This document shows positions 1 through 9,347 of a stretch of DNA of 64,000 nucleotides, piece by piece. This DNA comes from Acidobacteriaceae bacterium. GTDB lineage: Bacteria; Acidobacteriota; Terriglobia; Terriglobales; Acidobacteriaceae. Position 1 is the stretch's first letter; every line of letters begins with the position of its first letter. The stretch covers positions 18,293 through 82,292 of the forward strand of contig DAHUXR010000005.1 in NCBI GenBank assembly GCA_027307045.1. The letters are read 5' to 3'. The translations under genes and the position numbers were made by a program. Below the pieces are notes generated by a model. It was given only the letters and a program-made list of their open reading frames with translations, had not been told where the DNA came from and searched no databases.

Positions 1-289
1 GGAACTGAAACGCCATTTTGGCGACAAGCTTCTTGAAACGATCATTCCTCGCAATGTGCGGCTGGCTGAAGCGCCCAGCTACGGCAAACCGGCATTGCTA
101 TATGATGTGCGTTCTAGGGGTGCCGAAAGTTACATACGTCTAGCCAAGGAAATCATGCATCGCAGAATGAACCCGGTCACCGTCGAAGCTCCAGCGACAA
201 TCACAGAACAAGCCCCAAGCACGGCCCCCGCCGATGAACCCGAAGATTTCTCAAATGGCAATCAACTGAAGCGAGTAAACGAATCATGA
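1..289 (+). CDS. parA: ParA/Soj chromosome-partitioning ATPase, C-terminal end (partial)
   Basis: Only the last 95 codons are present; the reading frame enters at base 2. The visible tail includes the ParA-type stretch [14 protein letters not shown] followed by [12 protein letters not shown] and [11 protein letters not shown], which is the conserved C-terminal region of Soj/ParA deviant Walker ATPases. The Walker motifs lie upstream of the window. The protein hydrolyses ATP on nucleoid DNA and moves ParB-parS complexes. The residues after about LAKEIM (Pro/Ala/Thr-rich) form a variable tail. Its stop TGA overlaps the parB start in an ATGA, so the two are translationally coupled, the usual parAB operon. 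Identity rests on the tail plus the adjacent parB. Confidence 0.9.
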   Translation, partial: ELKRHFGDKLLETIIPRNVRLAEAPSYGKPALLYDVRSRGAESYIRLAKEIMHRRMNPVTVEAPATITEQAPSTAPADEPEDFSNGNQLKRVNES

Positions 290-1179
290 TCAATGACAAG
301 CGCAAAGCCCTGGGACGCGGCCTGGATTCTTTGCTGCCCAGCCGCCCCACGATGTCGCCAATAGCCATGCCGGCCCAAGCCGCTGCGTCTGCCCAGGAAA
401 TCTCCATTGATAGCATTGACCCCAACCCTTACCAGACCCGTCGGCGAATCAATGAAGCTGCGCTGGAGGAACTGGCCGAATCGATCCGGGCAAGCGGCGT
501 AGTCCAGCCGGTGGTATTGCGGCCGACAGCTAACGGAAGATTCCAGTTGGTTGCAGGCGAACGACGCTGGCACGCTTCAAGACGCGCCGGTAAGGCGACG
601 ATCCCGGCGGTGGTCCGGCAGATCTCTAACGAGCAAGCCATGGAGATCACGATTATTGAAAACCTGCAGCGCGAGGACCTGAATCCGATGGAACAGGCAC
701 GAGCTTTCGAACGGCTGAGCCGAGAATTCAGCTTGACACAGGAGCAGATTGCCAGCCGAACTGGAAAAGATCGAGCAAGCATCGCCAACTTTATCCGCCT
801 GCTGAAACTGCCGGAAGATGTTCAGAACGCCTTGGAGACGGGTGCCCTCAGCCTTGGTCACGGCAAGGTTCTGTTGGCCTTGGCCGGATTTCCGGAACAC
901 CTGGAACGCGCCGCTCGCGAAATTATCGAAAAGCAGCTGTCCGTCCGGCAAACGGAAGAACTCGTGGCCAGGCTGCTGAACCCGCACGGGGCGGAACAAA
1001 AGCAGGAAAAGCCGGCGGTCCCAGTGGATCCCAATGTTCGTGAAGCCCAGCGCAGCCTTGAGAGTACTTTGGGCGTCAAGGTTGAAATTCACGACCGCAA
1101 AGGCAAAGGCAAAATAATCCTGAAGTATGGATCGCTGGAAGACTTTGACCGCATCGTGGAAGCGCTGGCTGCAAAGTAA
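286..1179 (+). CDS. parB: ParB chromosome-partitioning CTPase / DNA-binding protein
   Basis: 297 residues, normal for chromosomal ParB. It binds parS sites near the origin, loads as a CTP-dependent clamp and is moved by ParA. Visible features: an N-terminal ParA-interacting stretch beginning [13 protein letters not shown]; the ParB/Srx CTP-binding core with [12 protein letters not shown] (about 86-97) and [14 protein letters not shown] (about 125-138); a helix-turn-helix with [20 protein letters not shown] (about 150-170); and a C-terminal dimerisation segment ending in VEALAAK. The start ATG overlaps the parA stop. No 16-bp parS palindrome was noticed by eye in the window. The call is secure. 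Confidence 0.97.
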   Translation: MINDKRKALGRGLDSLLPSRPTMSPIAMPAQAAASAQEISIDSIDPNPYQTRRRINEAALEELAESIRASGVVQPVVLRPTANGRFQLVAGERRWHASRRAGKATIPAVVRQISNEQAMEITIIENLQREDLNPMEQARAFERLSREFSLTQEQIASRTGKDRASIANFIRLLKLPEDVQNALETGALSLGHGKVLLALAGFPEHLERAAREIIEKQLSVRQTEELVARLLNPHGAEQKQEKPAVPVDPNVREAQRSLESTLGVKVEIHDRKGKGKIILKYGSLEDFDRIVEALAAK

Positions 1180-1181
1180 AA

Positions 1182-1226
1182 CTATATTGATAAGTATCGA
1201 TATAGCAGGGCAATGGTTTTGCCTGC
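1182..1226 (+). terminator. Stem-loops after parB, candidate terminator
   Basis: Directly behind the parB stop, CTATATTGAT (1182-1191) faces ATCGATATAG (1196-1205) across a 4-nt loop, with one G-U pair. It is followed by a second imperfect stem GCAGG...CCTGC (1205-1226). No clean U-tract follows, so termination is inferred from position only. Confidence 0.4.
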
Positions 1227-1265
1227 GATAAAAAGCAGGTTTTGTGATGGGTTTCCGCTGCGGTC

Positions 1266-1658
1266 TTAGTGGCGCAGGCCGGTCCAGTTTTCTGAGATCA
1301 CAATGGAATTGCCGGGATTGCCCGGATCGTACTTGATGGAGGTCATCAATCCGGCGCGGCAGGAATGCAGGTCCACCATGTGGCGCAGGCTGCTTACATC
1401 CTGCGAAGCCTCATAGCTGACGCCCGCAACATCGTAGTGATAAATCAATAGCTGCAGCTCCCCGGAACCGTTCATCTGCATTTCATTTACGTCAATCACT
1501 GTGCCATCAGTGATGCGGCCCATCTCGCTAATGCGCATACGGCGTTCACGTTCTTTTTGATCAGGGCTTTTACGCCGGCTCCGGGCCCAGGCGTTTGCGC
1601 CAAACAGCAAGCCGGCGCCGGCAATCGCAATCAGGGAATATAGACGAAGTTCATTCAT
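1266..1658 (-). CDS. Hypothetical protein with one N-terminal membrane segment
   Basis: 130 residues from the ATG at 1658, which has GAGG 11 nt upstream; a GTG at 1679 would add seven residues. An N-terminal hydrophobic helix (about 4-20, LYSLIAIAGAGLLFGANAWA) is followed by a basic charged patch (ARSRRKSPDQKERERRMR) and a small, mostly beta domain with LLIYHYDVAGVSYEASQ and IKYDPGNPGNSIV. The last motif resembles the end of DUF3592-like domains, but I do not recognise the family firmly. It is probably anchored in the inner membrane with the domain on one face. It stands alone between parB (convergent) and the FAH-family gene upstream. Function unknown. Confidence 0.6.
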   Translation of the reverse strand: MNELRLYSLIAIAGAGLLFGANAWARSRRKSPDQKERERRMRISEMGRITDGTVIDVNEMQMNGSGELQLLIYHYDVAGVSYEASQDVSSLRHMVDLHSCRAGLMTSIKYDPGNPGNSIVISENWTGLRH

Positions 1659-1917
1659 ACATATAACGTCCTCAAACACCAGGACGTCGGCACATTCTGT
1701 AGATGAGTTTAATCCAACTTCGGCTCACAGAAAATCCGAAGGAACACTTATTCCTGAACCTCAGGTCCTGAAGAGTTTCTGACAATGGCCTACCAGAATC
1801 ACCCACCCAGCTGAAAATCACAAGTAACCATAGTTCCATGCGCGCACGCGTGCATAAAATCAATCTTTTCAGGAAAGAAAATGAACTGTGAGTTGCTGTT
1901 GACCCTAAGGGCAGAAA

Positions 1918-2709
1918 TCAATCGCCATCGACTACCGGATTGCTCATGGCGCCAATGCCCTCAATCGAGATCGTTACCTCATCGCCAGCCACCAGAGGGC
2001 CGACACCTGCCGGGGTTCCGGTTAGAACCAGATCGCCAGGAAGCAATGTCATAACCTGGGAAATGAAACGCAGAACAATGTCGACCGGAAAAATAAACGC
2101 CAACGTGCTCTCGGACTGCTTTACCTCGCCGTTTACGCGGCTTTCCACGCGAACGCCTTTCCAGGGATCAATCTCGTCTGTCACAATCGGCCCGACGGGA
2201 CAAAATGTGTCAAAGCCTTTGGCCCGGGTCCATTGCGGGTCTTTCTTTTGCAGATCGCGGGCAGTCACGTCATTGGCGGCCGTATAGCCAAAAATGTACG
2301 GGTGAACGTCGTCGTTTGGTTCCAGATTGCGGCATCTTTTCCCGATCACCACCGTCAACTCGCCCTCAAATTCCACCCGCTGAGAAAAGCGCCTGGGCCG
2401 GACGATCTTTTCGCCCGGCGAAATCAGCGAGCTTGGCGGCTTTAAAAAAATCAGCGGCTCTTTCGGAATCTCATTGCCCAGCTCCTTGGCGTGTTCACTG
2501 TAGTTGCGGCCCACGCAAACTATCTTTGAAGGCTCCACGGGATAAAGCAGTTTGGCCGAAGACAATGGCTGCAGAGAGATTTTCTTTGCCTTCGAAAAAT
2601 CAGGCAGCACGCCGCCGGTCATGGTTTGGGTAATTTGCTGAACGCCAGCAACAGTTTCAATCAGCCCAAACTGCGGACCATCAGTAGAAGCAAAGCGGCA
2701 ATATTTCAT
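1918..2709 (-). CDS. Fumarylacetoacetate hydrolase (FAH) family protein
   Basis: 263 residues from ATG 2709, chosen because GGAG lies about 10 nt upstream and the protein then begins KYCRFAS as in relatives; the open frame continues to 2778. FAH-fold enzymes cleave or hydrate acyl-enol and 2-oxo acids (5-oxopent-3-ene dioate decarboxylase, 2-keto-4-pentenoate hydratase, acylpyruvase types). The sequence shows [18 protein letters not shown], the metal-ligand region [28 protein letters not shown] and the closing [13 protein letters not shown]. All are hallmarks of the two-domain YcgM/FAHD1-like branch. The substrate cannot be told from sequence. It appears monocistronic. Confidence 0.9.
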   Translation of the reverse strand: MKYCRFASTDGPQFGLIETVAGVQQITQTMTGGVLPDFSKAKKISLQPLSSAKLLYPVEPSKIVCVGRNYSEHAKELGNEIPKEPLIFLKPPSSLISPGEKIVRPRRFSQRVEFEGELTVVIGKRCRNLEPNDDVHPYIFGYTAANDVTARDLQKKDPQWTRAKGFDTFCPVGPIVTDEIDPWKGVRVESRVNGEVKQSESTLAFIFPVDIVLRFISQVMTLLPGDLVLTGTPAGVGPLVAGDEVTISIEGIGAMSNPVVDGD

Positions 2710-2832
2710 CTGGTGAAACGCTCCAAAAAAAACCAGGGACTTCAGGCAACCATTTTTGCGAGGGCAACTGCCCTGCAACGAATGTGCCGGAAATCCCTAT
2801 ATTACGTTATGCGTGTTGCGTCGCGAAGCTGT

Positions 2833-3336
2833 TTACAAACCTGCTTGTTTTGCCGCCATGTCGCCAATGACCGGCAGCTTGAACTGCTGATTGCCATAGG
2901 CTTTGATCATGCAGATGACTACCGCAACCAAGACGCCCAGCCAAACTATCATCATCAGTGGGCCCATGATGAAAAATCCCAGTCCGTGGGTGATGAAGCC
3001 CAGGATCGTTGACAAAATCATTGCGCCAATCCATAGGGCGATCACCCCAACGCTCAAAAATATTGATTGAAACGCGTGGAAGCGCACGAACTTATCATTC
3101 TTGTATGGCTCAATCACAAGAAAAATCAGGCCAGTGATCCAGCCGAAGAGGTAGCTTAAACATGCTGCCACATTGTTCGTCATTCCCGCACTGGGAGCGC
3201 CCGCTGATGCTTGCGCCGGCGCTGCGGCGGCTCCCGATGTTGTCGTCACGTTTTGGCCTGAAACCGCAGTCCCGCATGCCGCACAAAAGCCCGAACCCGC
3301 ATTGAGTTGAGCCCCACACTTTGCACAAAATGCCAT
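2833..3336 (-). CDS. Zinc-ribbon plus DUF4870-like multi-helix membrane protein
   Basis: 167 residues from ATG 3336, with AAGGAG nine bases upstream; an ATG at 3345 directly abuts that AAGGAG and is less likely. The N-terminus is a short zinc ribbon with two CxxC knuckles (FCAKCG and FCAACG). It is followed by an Ala/Gly/Ser/Thr linker and then three to four hydrophobic helices: NNVAACLSYLFGWITGLIFLV, the stretch ending ILSTILGFITH, and FIMGPLMMIVWLGVLVAVVI. The central phrase NDKFVRFHAFQSIFLS is typical of the DUF4870 / TIC20-like small membrane family. Role unknown; the ribbon faces the cytoplasm by inference. Confidence 0.85.
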   Translation of the reverse strand: MAFCAKCGAQLNAGSGFCAACGTAVSGQNVTTTSGAAAAPAQASAGAPSAGMTNNVAACLSYLFGWITGLIFLVIEPYKNDKFVRFHAFQSIFLSVGVIALWIGAMILSTILGFITHGLGFFIMGPLMMIVWLGVLVAVVICMIKAYGNQQFKLPVIGDMAAKQAGL

Positions 3337-3487
3337 ACCCCTCATCTCCTTCCGAAAGTACTCTTTGAGAGTTTTGTTGCGGTACAGCTTATTACTTCCT
3401 GTGCCGGAATGAAAGGAAACTAATTGCTTAACTCGGCTAATTTTTCCGCCTTTTTTTAGGGACGATTTACAGGGTTGGTTAGGGCAT

Positions 3488-4624
3488 TTACGCCACTACG
3501 CGCGCTTCGCCCAGCACCACCTTGATGTCCATCCGCTTCTTGCCGCGATAGATGGTAACGGTCACGGTGTCGCCAGACCGATGGTTCTGCATCACGTGGG
3601 AAAGGTCCTGTTGGTCCTCAACGGGTTGGCCTTCAATGGCCACCAGCAAATCGCCGCCAAGCATGATGGGGTAATTTCCCACATAAGCCCGTTCCGTTCC
3701 CGCCCGTAGGCCGGCCCGATCGGCGGCGCTGCCCGGCACCACGTCCACAATCAACAATCCCGAGTCAGCCGCAAGCCCCAGCTGGTTGGCCAGTTCTGGC
3801 CCTATTGGAATAGTCCGGACGCCGAGTTCCGGCCGACGGACCCGTCCCAGATGGACCAGGTCATCCAGTACGGCTTTGGCGGTATTAATAGGGATGGCAA
3901 AGCCGATTCCGGCGCTCTGTTCCACTCCGCCTGTCAAAATCATGGTATTGATGCCAATAACCTGGCCTCGAGCATTCAAAAGGGGGCCGCCGGAGTTGCC
4001 CGGATTAATGGCGGCATCGGTCTGAATGGCTTCATCAATGAATCCGCGCTGGCCCTTCAGGGAGCGAATGGAACTGATAATGCCTCGCGTCATGGTGCCG
4101 CTCAGGCCAAATGGGTTTCCAATGGCGTAAACTTTCTGTCCCACAACCAGGCTCTTGGAGTCGCCAATTTCAGCCTGGGGCACCTCTTTGTTGGGAATCT
4201 GAATCACCGCCAGGTCATGAACGGGGTCAGTGCCCACAATCTGGGCCTTGTATTTCTTCTTGTCGCTGGTTGTGACTTCGAGCTGCCGAGCGCCTTCCAC
4301 TACGTGGAAGTTCGTAAGAATATGCCCTTCCGTATCGATCACAAATCCCGATCCCATGCCCTGCTGTGGCACGGCACCGTAAAAGAAGTCATAGGCTACG
4401 GCCGTGGAAGTGATATTCACCACCGCAGGAAGGGCTTTTTTGTAAACCGCAATATTGTTTTGCTCTTCTGCGTCGTAGTTAGACGGCCCTGCAGCCTCGG
4501 TAAGTTCAACGTGCGAGGGTCGCGTTACCCAGGTAGGGCCATCAGGCCCGCTCATGCGCGTGGTCACAAAGTAAAAAGTAAGAACCAACAAAAATGCGAG
4601 CAGAATTGGACGTAAGGACTTCAT
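3488..4624 (-). CDS. HtrA/DegP-like trypsin-type serine protease with one PDZ domain
   Basis: 378 residues. An N-terminal signal anchor (PILLAFLLVLTFYFV, about 6-20) puts the enzyme in the periplasm. The trypsin-like domain carries the full triad: His107 in TNFHVVEG, Asp137 in VHDLAVIQI and Ser211 in NPGNSGGPL. A single C-terminal PDZ domain follows (about 275-375, GLLIVDVVPGSAADRAGL...GGDLLVAIEGQPV). One PDZ makes it DegS/HhoB-like rather than DegP-like. HtrA proteins degrade misfolded envelope proteins or perform regulated cleavage. It is followed 10 nt upstream on the same strand by coaE and then folD, a probable operon. Confidence 0.95.
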   Translation of the reverse strand: MKSLRPILLAFLLVLTFYFVTTRMSGPDGPTWVTRPSHVELTEAAGPSNYDAEEQNNIAVYKKALPAVVNITSTAVAYDFFYGAVPQQGMGSGFVIDTEGHILTNFHVVEGARQLEVTTSDKKKYKAQIVGTDPVHDLAVIQIPNKEVPQAEIGDSKSLVVGQKVYAIGNPFGLSGTMTRGIISSIRSLKGQRGFIDEAIQTDAAINPGNSGGPLLNARGQVIGINTMILTGGVEQSAGIGFAIPINTAKAVLDDLVHLGRVRRPELGVRTIPIGPELANQLGLAADSGLLIVDVVPGSAADRAGLRAGTERAYVGNYPIMLGGDLLVAIEGQPVEDQQDLSHVMQNHRSGDTVTVTIYRGKKRMDIKVVLGEARVVA

Positions 4625-4634
4625 ATATCACCTG

Positions 4635-5261
4635 TCAAAAACCGAGCCGCTTGGCCAGGGCTTTTAGTTCAGAATAAATCTGTTGCACCTGATGCCGCGT
4701 TTGTTCGATGGAGCCGGAGTTGTCGATCACAAAATCCGCGCACCGGGCCTTTTCCTCGTCGGGCATCTGCGCTTTGGCGCGACGCTCAACGTCAGCTCGC
4801 GCGGCGTCTTCGCTGATTCCCGTGCGTTGAGCAAAACGTGTAACCTTCTGCGCTGGTTTACACGTCACCACAATGATCCGGTCAAAGCGATCTTTGACTC
4901 CAGCTTCCAGAATCAATGCCGCTTCCACAATGGCCACGGCGTAGGGATCTTTTTCACCCAGCGATCGCATCCATTGGTCCTGCTGCCGGATCACGGCAGG
5001 ATGCACAATTTTATTTAGCTCTTCAACGCGTCCGCCGTCAAACACCAGCGTAGCCAGCTTGGCGCGGTCCAATTCGCCGGTTGGCTTTAAAATTTCTGGC
5101 CCAAAATGCCGGACCAATTCTTGAAGTACTTCATGGCCTGGACGATAAAGCTCGTGTGCGATGAGGTCTGCATCTACGATGGTCGCGCCCAGGTCGGCGA
5201 ACATCTTGGCAACCGTAGACTTGCCGCATGCAACTCCGCCGGTTAGCCCGACACGCAGCAT
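4635..5261 (-). CDS. coaE: Dephospho-CoA kinase
   Basis: 208 residues, usual CoaE length. It phosphorylates the ribose 3'-OH of dephospho-CoA, the last step of coenzyme A synthesis in the cytoplasm. The P-loop GGVACGKSTV (8-17) is at the N-terminus, followed by VDADLIAHELYRPG (acceptor-binding DAD motif) and the lid region with RFAQRTGISEDAARADVERR. It sits 3 nt from folD and 10 nt from htrA, all on the minus strand, so the three are likely co-transcribed in the order folD-coaE-htrA. Confidence 0.97.
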   Translation of the reverse strand: MLRVGLTGGVACGKSTVAKMFADLGATIVDADLIAHELYRPGHEVLQELVRHFGPEILKPTGELDRAKLATLVFDGGRVEELNKIVHPAVIRQQDQWMRSLGEKDPYAVAIVEAALILEAGVKDRFDRIIVVTCKPAQKVTRFAQRTGISEDAARADVERRAKAQMPDEEKARCADFVIDNSGSIEQTRHQVQQIYSELKALAKRLGF

Positions 5262-5264
5262 TGG

Positions 5265-6209
5265 CTAACTCCGCGCCTGCCGCTCTGGCCCGCGACGCAT
5301 TTTGCACGCCTTAACTGTATTCGCCATCAGCATGGCGATCGTCAGCGGACCAACTCCGCCCGGCACCGGCGAAATCGCGCCTGCCACAGCCGCCACATGA
5401 GGATCAACGTCGCCAACTAAAGTCGAGCCTTTTTCGGCAAACGATTTTTCCCGCGCCGGATCGCCGGCAAAAAACTTTTCAAACTGGGCGCGGTCAGTGA
5501 TCTTGTTAATGCCTACGTCGATCACCGCAGCGCCCGGTTTGATAAATTCTTCCGTCACAAAACCGGCCTTGCCGATGGCGGCTACCAGAATGTCCGCCTG
5601 CCGCGCAATCTGCGCAATATTTTTTGTCTTGGAGTGGCAGACTGTGACGGTGGCGTTATTGTTCAGCAGCAGCATGGCTACCGGCTTGCCAACAATGTCA
5701 CTTCGCCCGATCACAACGGCATTGCGGCCTTCAATAGCAATATTGCTGCGGCGCAAAATCTCAATCACGCCAGCCGGAGTGCACGGCACCAGTCCCGGAC
5801 GCTGCGTGGAAAGATTGCCCACGTTCACAGGATGAAATCCGTCTACATCCTTTTCCGGCGAGACGGCCAGCAATACTTTTTTGGAATCCACCTGCGGCGG
5901 CAAAGGCAATTGCACCAGAATGCCATCAATTTCATCGCGATTATTCAACTCATTGACCATCTGCAGCAGTTCAGCCGTGGTTACCGAATCCGGCGGAGTG
6001 AGATTTTCACTCAACATGCCGAGCTGCTCGCAGGATTTAACCTTGTTACGTACGTAAATCTCTGAGGCTGGATTATGACCCGCCAGGATGACCGCGAGCC
6101 CTGGCCGGATGCCGGCGGCGCCCAGCTTTTGCACTTCTTCGGCGACTTCCGCCTTGATCTGTGCGGCGATTTTGTTACCGTCAAGGACGGTGGCAGCCAT
6201 AGTATTCAT
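5265..6209 (-). CDS. folD: Bifunctional methylenetetrahydrofolate dehydrogenase/cyclohydrolase
   Basis: 314 residues, slightly longer than the usual 285-300 because of a basic C-terminal tail (KMRRGPERQARS). FolD interconverts 5,10-methylene-, methenyl- and 10-formyl-THF. Signatures: EIYVRNKVKSCEQLGM containing the catalytic lysine, DGILVQLPLP, PEKDVDGFHPVNVG, the NADP loop VVIGRSDIVGKPVAMLL and the closing PVPGGVGPLTIAML. The start may be ATG 6209 or the internal ATG 6200 (MAATVLDG); neither has a strong ribosome binding site. It is the first gene of the folD-coaE-htrA run and is divergent from the small Trm112-like gene 80 nt away. Confidence 0.96.
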   Translation of the reverse strand: MNTMAATVLDGNKIAAQIKAEVAEEVQKLGAAGIRPGLAVILAGHNPASEIYVRNKVKSCEQLGMLSENLTPPDSVTTAELLQMVNELNNRDEIDGILVQLPLPPQVDSKKVLLAVSPEKDVDGFHPVNVGNLSTQRPGLVPCTPAGVIEILRRSNIAIEGRNAVVIGRSDIVGKPVAMLLLNNNATVTVCHSKTKNIAQIARQADILVAAIGKAGFVTEEFIKPGAAVIDVGINKITDRAQFEKFFAGDPAREKSFAEKGSTLVGDVDPHVAAVAGAISPVPGGVGPLTIAMLMANTVKACKMRRGPERQARS

Positions 6210-6288
6210 GGGAATAATTATCTTAACTACAAAAAATGCAAAGGTACACTCGGAGCGGGCGAATGAAATTGTGCTCTAAAATATAAAG

Positions 6289-6444
6289 ATGATGCTCAAG
6301 CAAATCCTGGACGCGCTGGCATGCCCCGTTCCGTCATGCCGCAAGCCGCTGAAGCTGGCTGAAGATGGTTCTTCGCTGCAATGCACCGCTTGCGGCCGCA
6401 CTTATCCCATTAAGGATGGGATTCCCATGCTGCTGGCTGACTAG
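6289..6444 (+). CDS. Trm112-family small zinc-binding protein
   Basis: 51 residues (50 if the second ATG at 6292 is used). The sequence shows LDALACPVPSCRKPL, then LQCTACGRTYPIKDGIPMLL, which is the YcaR/UPF0434-Trm112 pattern: two cysteine pairs followed by a YPI.DGIP.LL strand. In this copy the first knuckle is spaced CPVPSC rather than CPxC. Family members are small activator or scaffold subunits for methyltransferases, or are uncharacterised. The protein is complete, and it converges on galU with a 32-nt gap. The role is inferred from family only. Confidence 0.85.
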   Translation: MMLKQILDALACPVPSCRKPLKLAEDGSSLQCTACGRTYPIKDGIPMLLAD

Positions 6445-6476
6445 AGCTAATCGAGCGAAATTTTGTTGCTGGGGGA

Positions 6477-7385
6477 CTACGCTACTTCAACCGGCGATTC
6501 GATCTTTAACGAGCGGAGATACTCCGCGAAATCCGGCCCCAGATCGGGCCGCTTCAGCGCAAATTCGACCGTCGCTTTCAAAAAACCGAGCTTATCACCG
6601 GCGTCGTGGCGCTTGCCTTCAAATGTATATCCGTAAATTTTTTCACCCGCGCTCAGCAGCCCGCGGAGGCCGTCGGTCAGTTGCAATTCCCCGCCAGCCC
6701 CTAGCGGAGTTCGTTCCAGGGTTTCAAAAATTGTTGGCGTAAGAATGTAGCGCCCAATGATGGCCAGGTTTGAAGGCGCTTCTTCCTGCTTGGGTTTCTC
6801 CACCATGCTGCGGACATCGAAAGCCCGGCCGTCAAACTTGCCTTCAATCTTTTGCGCGTCCAGCACACCGTAAGAGGAGATAGCAGGACCATTCACTTCC
6901 TGCGTGGCGATGATCGAACACTGCGATTCTTCAAACACATCCATCATCTGCCGCAGGCACGGTTTTTGTGCGTCAATCACATCGTCCGCCAGCAGCACAG
7001 CGAAAGGCTCATTCCCGACCAGTTCGCGCGCCATCAGAACAGCGTGGCCCAGTCCCATGGCTTCTTTCTGCCGCACATAAGCTACGTGGATCATGTCTGA
7101 AATCTGGCGCACAATGGATAGCAACTCCGTCTTGCCGCGCTCTTCCAGCATTTTTTCCAGCTCATAGCTGACGTCAAAATGATCTTCTATAGCGGTTTTG
7201 CCGCGGCCGGTGACGATAATGATCTGGTCGCACCCTGAGGCCAGTGCCTCTTCCACGCCATATTGGATGATGGGCTTATCCACCAGTGGCAGCATCTCTT
7301 TAGGCTGCGCCTTAGTGGCGGGAAGAAAACGTGTGCCCAGACCGGCAGCGGGAAAAACGGCTTTGCGAACTCTCATCTTCATCAT
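6477..7385 (-). CDS. galU: UTP-glucose-1-phosphate uridylyltransferase
   Basis: 302 residues, typical GalU. It makes UDP-glucose from UTP and glucose-1-phosphate for envelope polysaccharides and osmolyte synthesis. The nucleotide-binding signature AVFPAAGLGTRFLPATKAQP lies at about 9-28, followed by EMLPLVDKPIIQYGVEEA, LLADDVIDAQ (metal-binding) and a product-side loop GAGGELQLTDGL. Three possible ATGs cluster at 7385, 7382 and 7376; AGGA precedes the first. The gene is monocistronic with about 80 nt to the upstream DUF885 gene. Confidence 0.96.
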   Translation of the reverse strand: MMKMRVRKAVFPAAGLGTRFLPATKAQPKEMLPLVDKPIIQYGVEEALASGCDQIIIVTGRGKTAIEDHFDVSYELEKMLEERGKTELLSIVRQISDMIHVAYVRQKEAMGLGHAVLMARELVGNEPFAVLLADDVIDAQKPCLRQMMDVFEESQCSIIATQEVNGPAISSYGVLDAQKIEGKFDGRAFDVRSMVEKPKQEEAPSNLAIIGRYILTPTIFETLERTPLGAGGELQLTDGLRGLLSAGEKIYGYTFEGKRHDAGDKLGFLKATVEFALKRPDLGPDFAEYLRSLKIESPVEVA

Positions 7386-7466
7386 TGTTTCCTGAGTACC
7401 GCATGGTGAGATGCAGAAATTCTAGCATCTGCTTTCTCGAGTTCGCCCACCAGTTTAAATTTCAGG

Positions 7467-9236
7467 TCACAGCACTTGGCTGTTGTCGCCCATCATCACC
7501 TGCCGCAGCAGCTTGATGGGAGGAAAACCCTGCTTCAGCAGCTCATTGTGGAATTTCTCGAGAGAAAAAGCGGCGCCCATTTTCTTCTTATAGTCCTCGC
7601 GTAGCTTCATAATTTCCAGCTTGCCCAGAGTGTAATAAAGATAAGTCGGATCAGACGTTCCGCGCTTGGTTTCACGCAGCCCGTTCATGTGGGACTGATA
7701 GCCCTCTTTCTCAAAAAACTCCACGCCCTGATCAAAGGTCATTGTGCCAGTATGCATCTGTATGCCCACGATGAAGCGCGCGTTGCGCAAGAGCGCATCC
7801 TGAAGTTGTCCCAGACGCAGCTTCAGAAAAGCCGTGTCATGGTCCTGATCAACCCCGGCCGTGCGGCCATAGCCTTCGTCGAGCATCATCTGTTCGCTGT
7901 AATGGGCCCAGCCTTCAGCATTGGAACTGCATCCCAGCAGCTTGCGCACCTTTGAGGGCGCGTATGGCACCCACAGAAACTGCGTGTAGTGCCCTGGATA
8001 AACCTCATGCACAGCCGTGGAGATGATCGTCCCGCGGTTAAAACCAGCCATGTGTTCCTGGATTTGCTGTGGCGTCCAGCTTGGCTCGGGCAGCGTGACG
8101 TTGAAGAAAGCTTCTTTCGCAACTTTCTCAAATGGTCCGGGCGTGTCCATGGACGCGAAAGTAAGAGCGCGCGCAAAGGGCGGCGTCTCCTGAACAATGG
8201 GCAGCACTTCTGATGGCAGCTTAACGATGTGATGCTGGGCCAAAAAATCTTTCAGCCCGCCCAGCGTATCGCGGAAAGTCTGCAAAAGCTTGTCCGGCGC
8301 CGGATGATCTTTTTCCAGTTCCGCCAGTATCTCCCGCGGGGTTTTGTTGGGATCGAGTTTGGCCGCCGTCTCTTTGAATGCCTGCTGGTTCAAACGCAGA
8401 TTGGCCATGCCGATTTCAAGCAATCGAGTCAGCGGGATATCGACGTCTTCGTCATACAACAGCTTCTTGCTGTAATTGTCCGCGCCAATGCGGAAATCAC
8501 CATGCGCCTGGGGTTTCAGATCTTTCTCCATCCACTGGCCATAGCTCTTCAACTCGTCCATTACCTTCTGGTTGGCAGCCTGAAACTCCGCCAGCAGCGC
8601 CTGATCTTTCACATCCTTAAACGCTTCAGGAACATCTTTCTGGAAAAAACTGATCAGGCCGGGAATTTGCTCCAGCGCCACGTCCACGTAAATCGGCGGC
8701 GGATTTTTCAAGTTCTGGCGCGCAGCCAGAAATACCGCCGGAACCTGCTTTTCCCGCGCGATGACAGACTTCAGTCGCTCTGCCGGTGGCGCAAACGTGC
8801 GCGCCATGATCACAAAGATGGAGTTGGTAATGCCGGAAGAATATAAGTCCGGATTCTTCTCCCACTGGCGGATACTTTCCAGCGAGAGCAGACGCGCGTT
8901 GATGTCATTCAAAACCAGCGTATGGTCCACCCGCGTCGCAGCTGAAAGCTGCAGCGGATCGATCTTGGCGATCACCTTTTGGAAATTCTTCAGCGTGGCG
9001 ATCTGCTGGTCCAGCGATGCCCGGGAATAATCCTCCAGCTGGCTGTCATACTGATGGAATCCTGCTGCCGTAGCCGCAGATGGATTGAACCTGAAGTAGT
9101 ACTTATCAAAATATTGGTCCGCCAGCGACGTAAAAACTTTGTCATTATTGGCGCTGTCAGAAGCTGGCATGGCATGATGCTGGGCCTGGACGGCTAAGCC
9201 CGCCAACAGCACGGCAAAGAACGGGATCAATTTCAC
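7467..9236 (-). CDS. Secreted DUF885-family metallo-hydrolase
   Basis: 589 residues with a clear signal peptide (LIPFFAVLLAGLAVQA, cleavage near AQA-QHH). The DUF885 core holds the zinc motif HEVYPGH (His410, Glu411, His416) and a downstream third-ligand region NAEGWAHYSEQM (Glu441), an HExxxxH-type arrangement seen in this family and distantly like carboxypeptidase Taq/M32. The family is thought to comprise metallopeptidases, but substrates are mostly unknown. It lies upstream of galU on the same strand. The protein is full length and all expected ligands are present. Confidence 0.9.
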   Translation of the reverse strand: MKLIPFFAVLLAGLAVQAQHHAMPASDSANNDKVFTSLADQYFDKYYFRFNPSAATAAGFHQYDSQLEDYSRASLDQQIATLKNFQKVIAKIDPLQLSAATRVDHTLVLNDINARLLSLESIRQWEKNPDLYSSGITNSIFVIMARTFAPPAERLKSVIAREKQVPAVFLAARQNLKNPPPIYVDVALEQIPGLISFFQKDVPEAFKDVKDQALLAEFQAANQKVMDELKSYGQWMEKDLKPQAHGDFRIGADNYSKKLLYDEDVDIPLTRLLEIGMANLRLNQQAFKETAAKLDPNKTPREILAELEKDHPAPDKLLQTFRDTLGGLKDFLAQHHIVKLPSEVLPIVQETPPFARALTFASMDTPGPFEKVAKEAFFNVTLPEPSWTPQQIQEHMAGFNRGTIISTAVHEVYPGHYTQFLWVPYAPSKVRKLLGCSSNAEGWAHYSEQMMLDEGYGRTAGVDQDHDTAFLKLRLGQLQDALLRNARFIVGIQMHTGTMTFDQGVEFFEKEGYQSHMNGLRETKRGTSDPTYLYYTLGKLEIMKLREDYKKKMGAAFSLEKFHNELLKQGFPPIKLLRQVMMGDNSQVL

Positions 9237-9347
9237 GAGGGGTTCTCCTGCAATCTCAGAATACTTAGACTTGTTGCAACTCGGGCTGTGAGCGCAAAGC
9301 TTTTGGATGCGAGCATCGGATCGTCTGCTGGCTTTTGCCGCGCGGGG

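Noticed and set aside
1672..1863. 63-codon minus-strand frame
   Set aside because: No ribosome site or coding features, and it overlaps the start region of the 1266-1658 gene in another frame.
7386..7466. Terminator between DUF885 gene and galU
   Set aside because: A short AGATGC/GCATCT dyad is present but without a U-tract; not strong enough.
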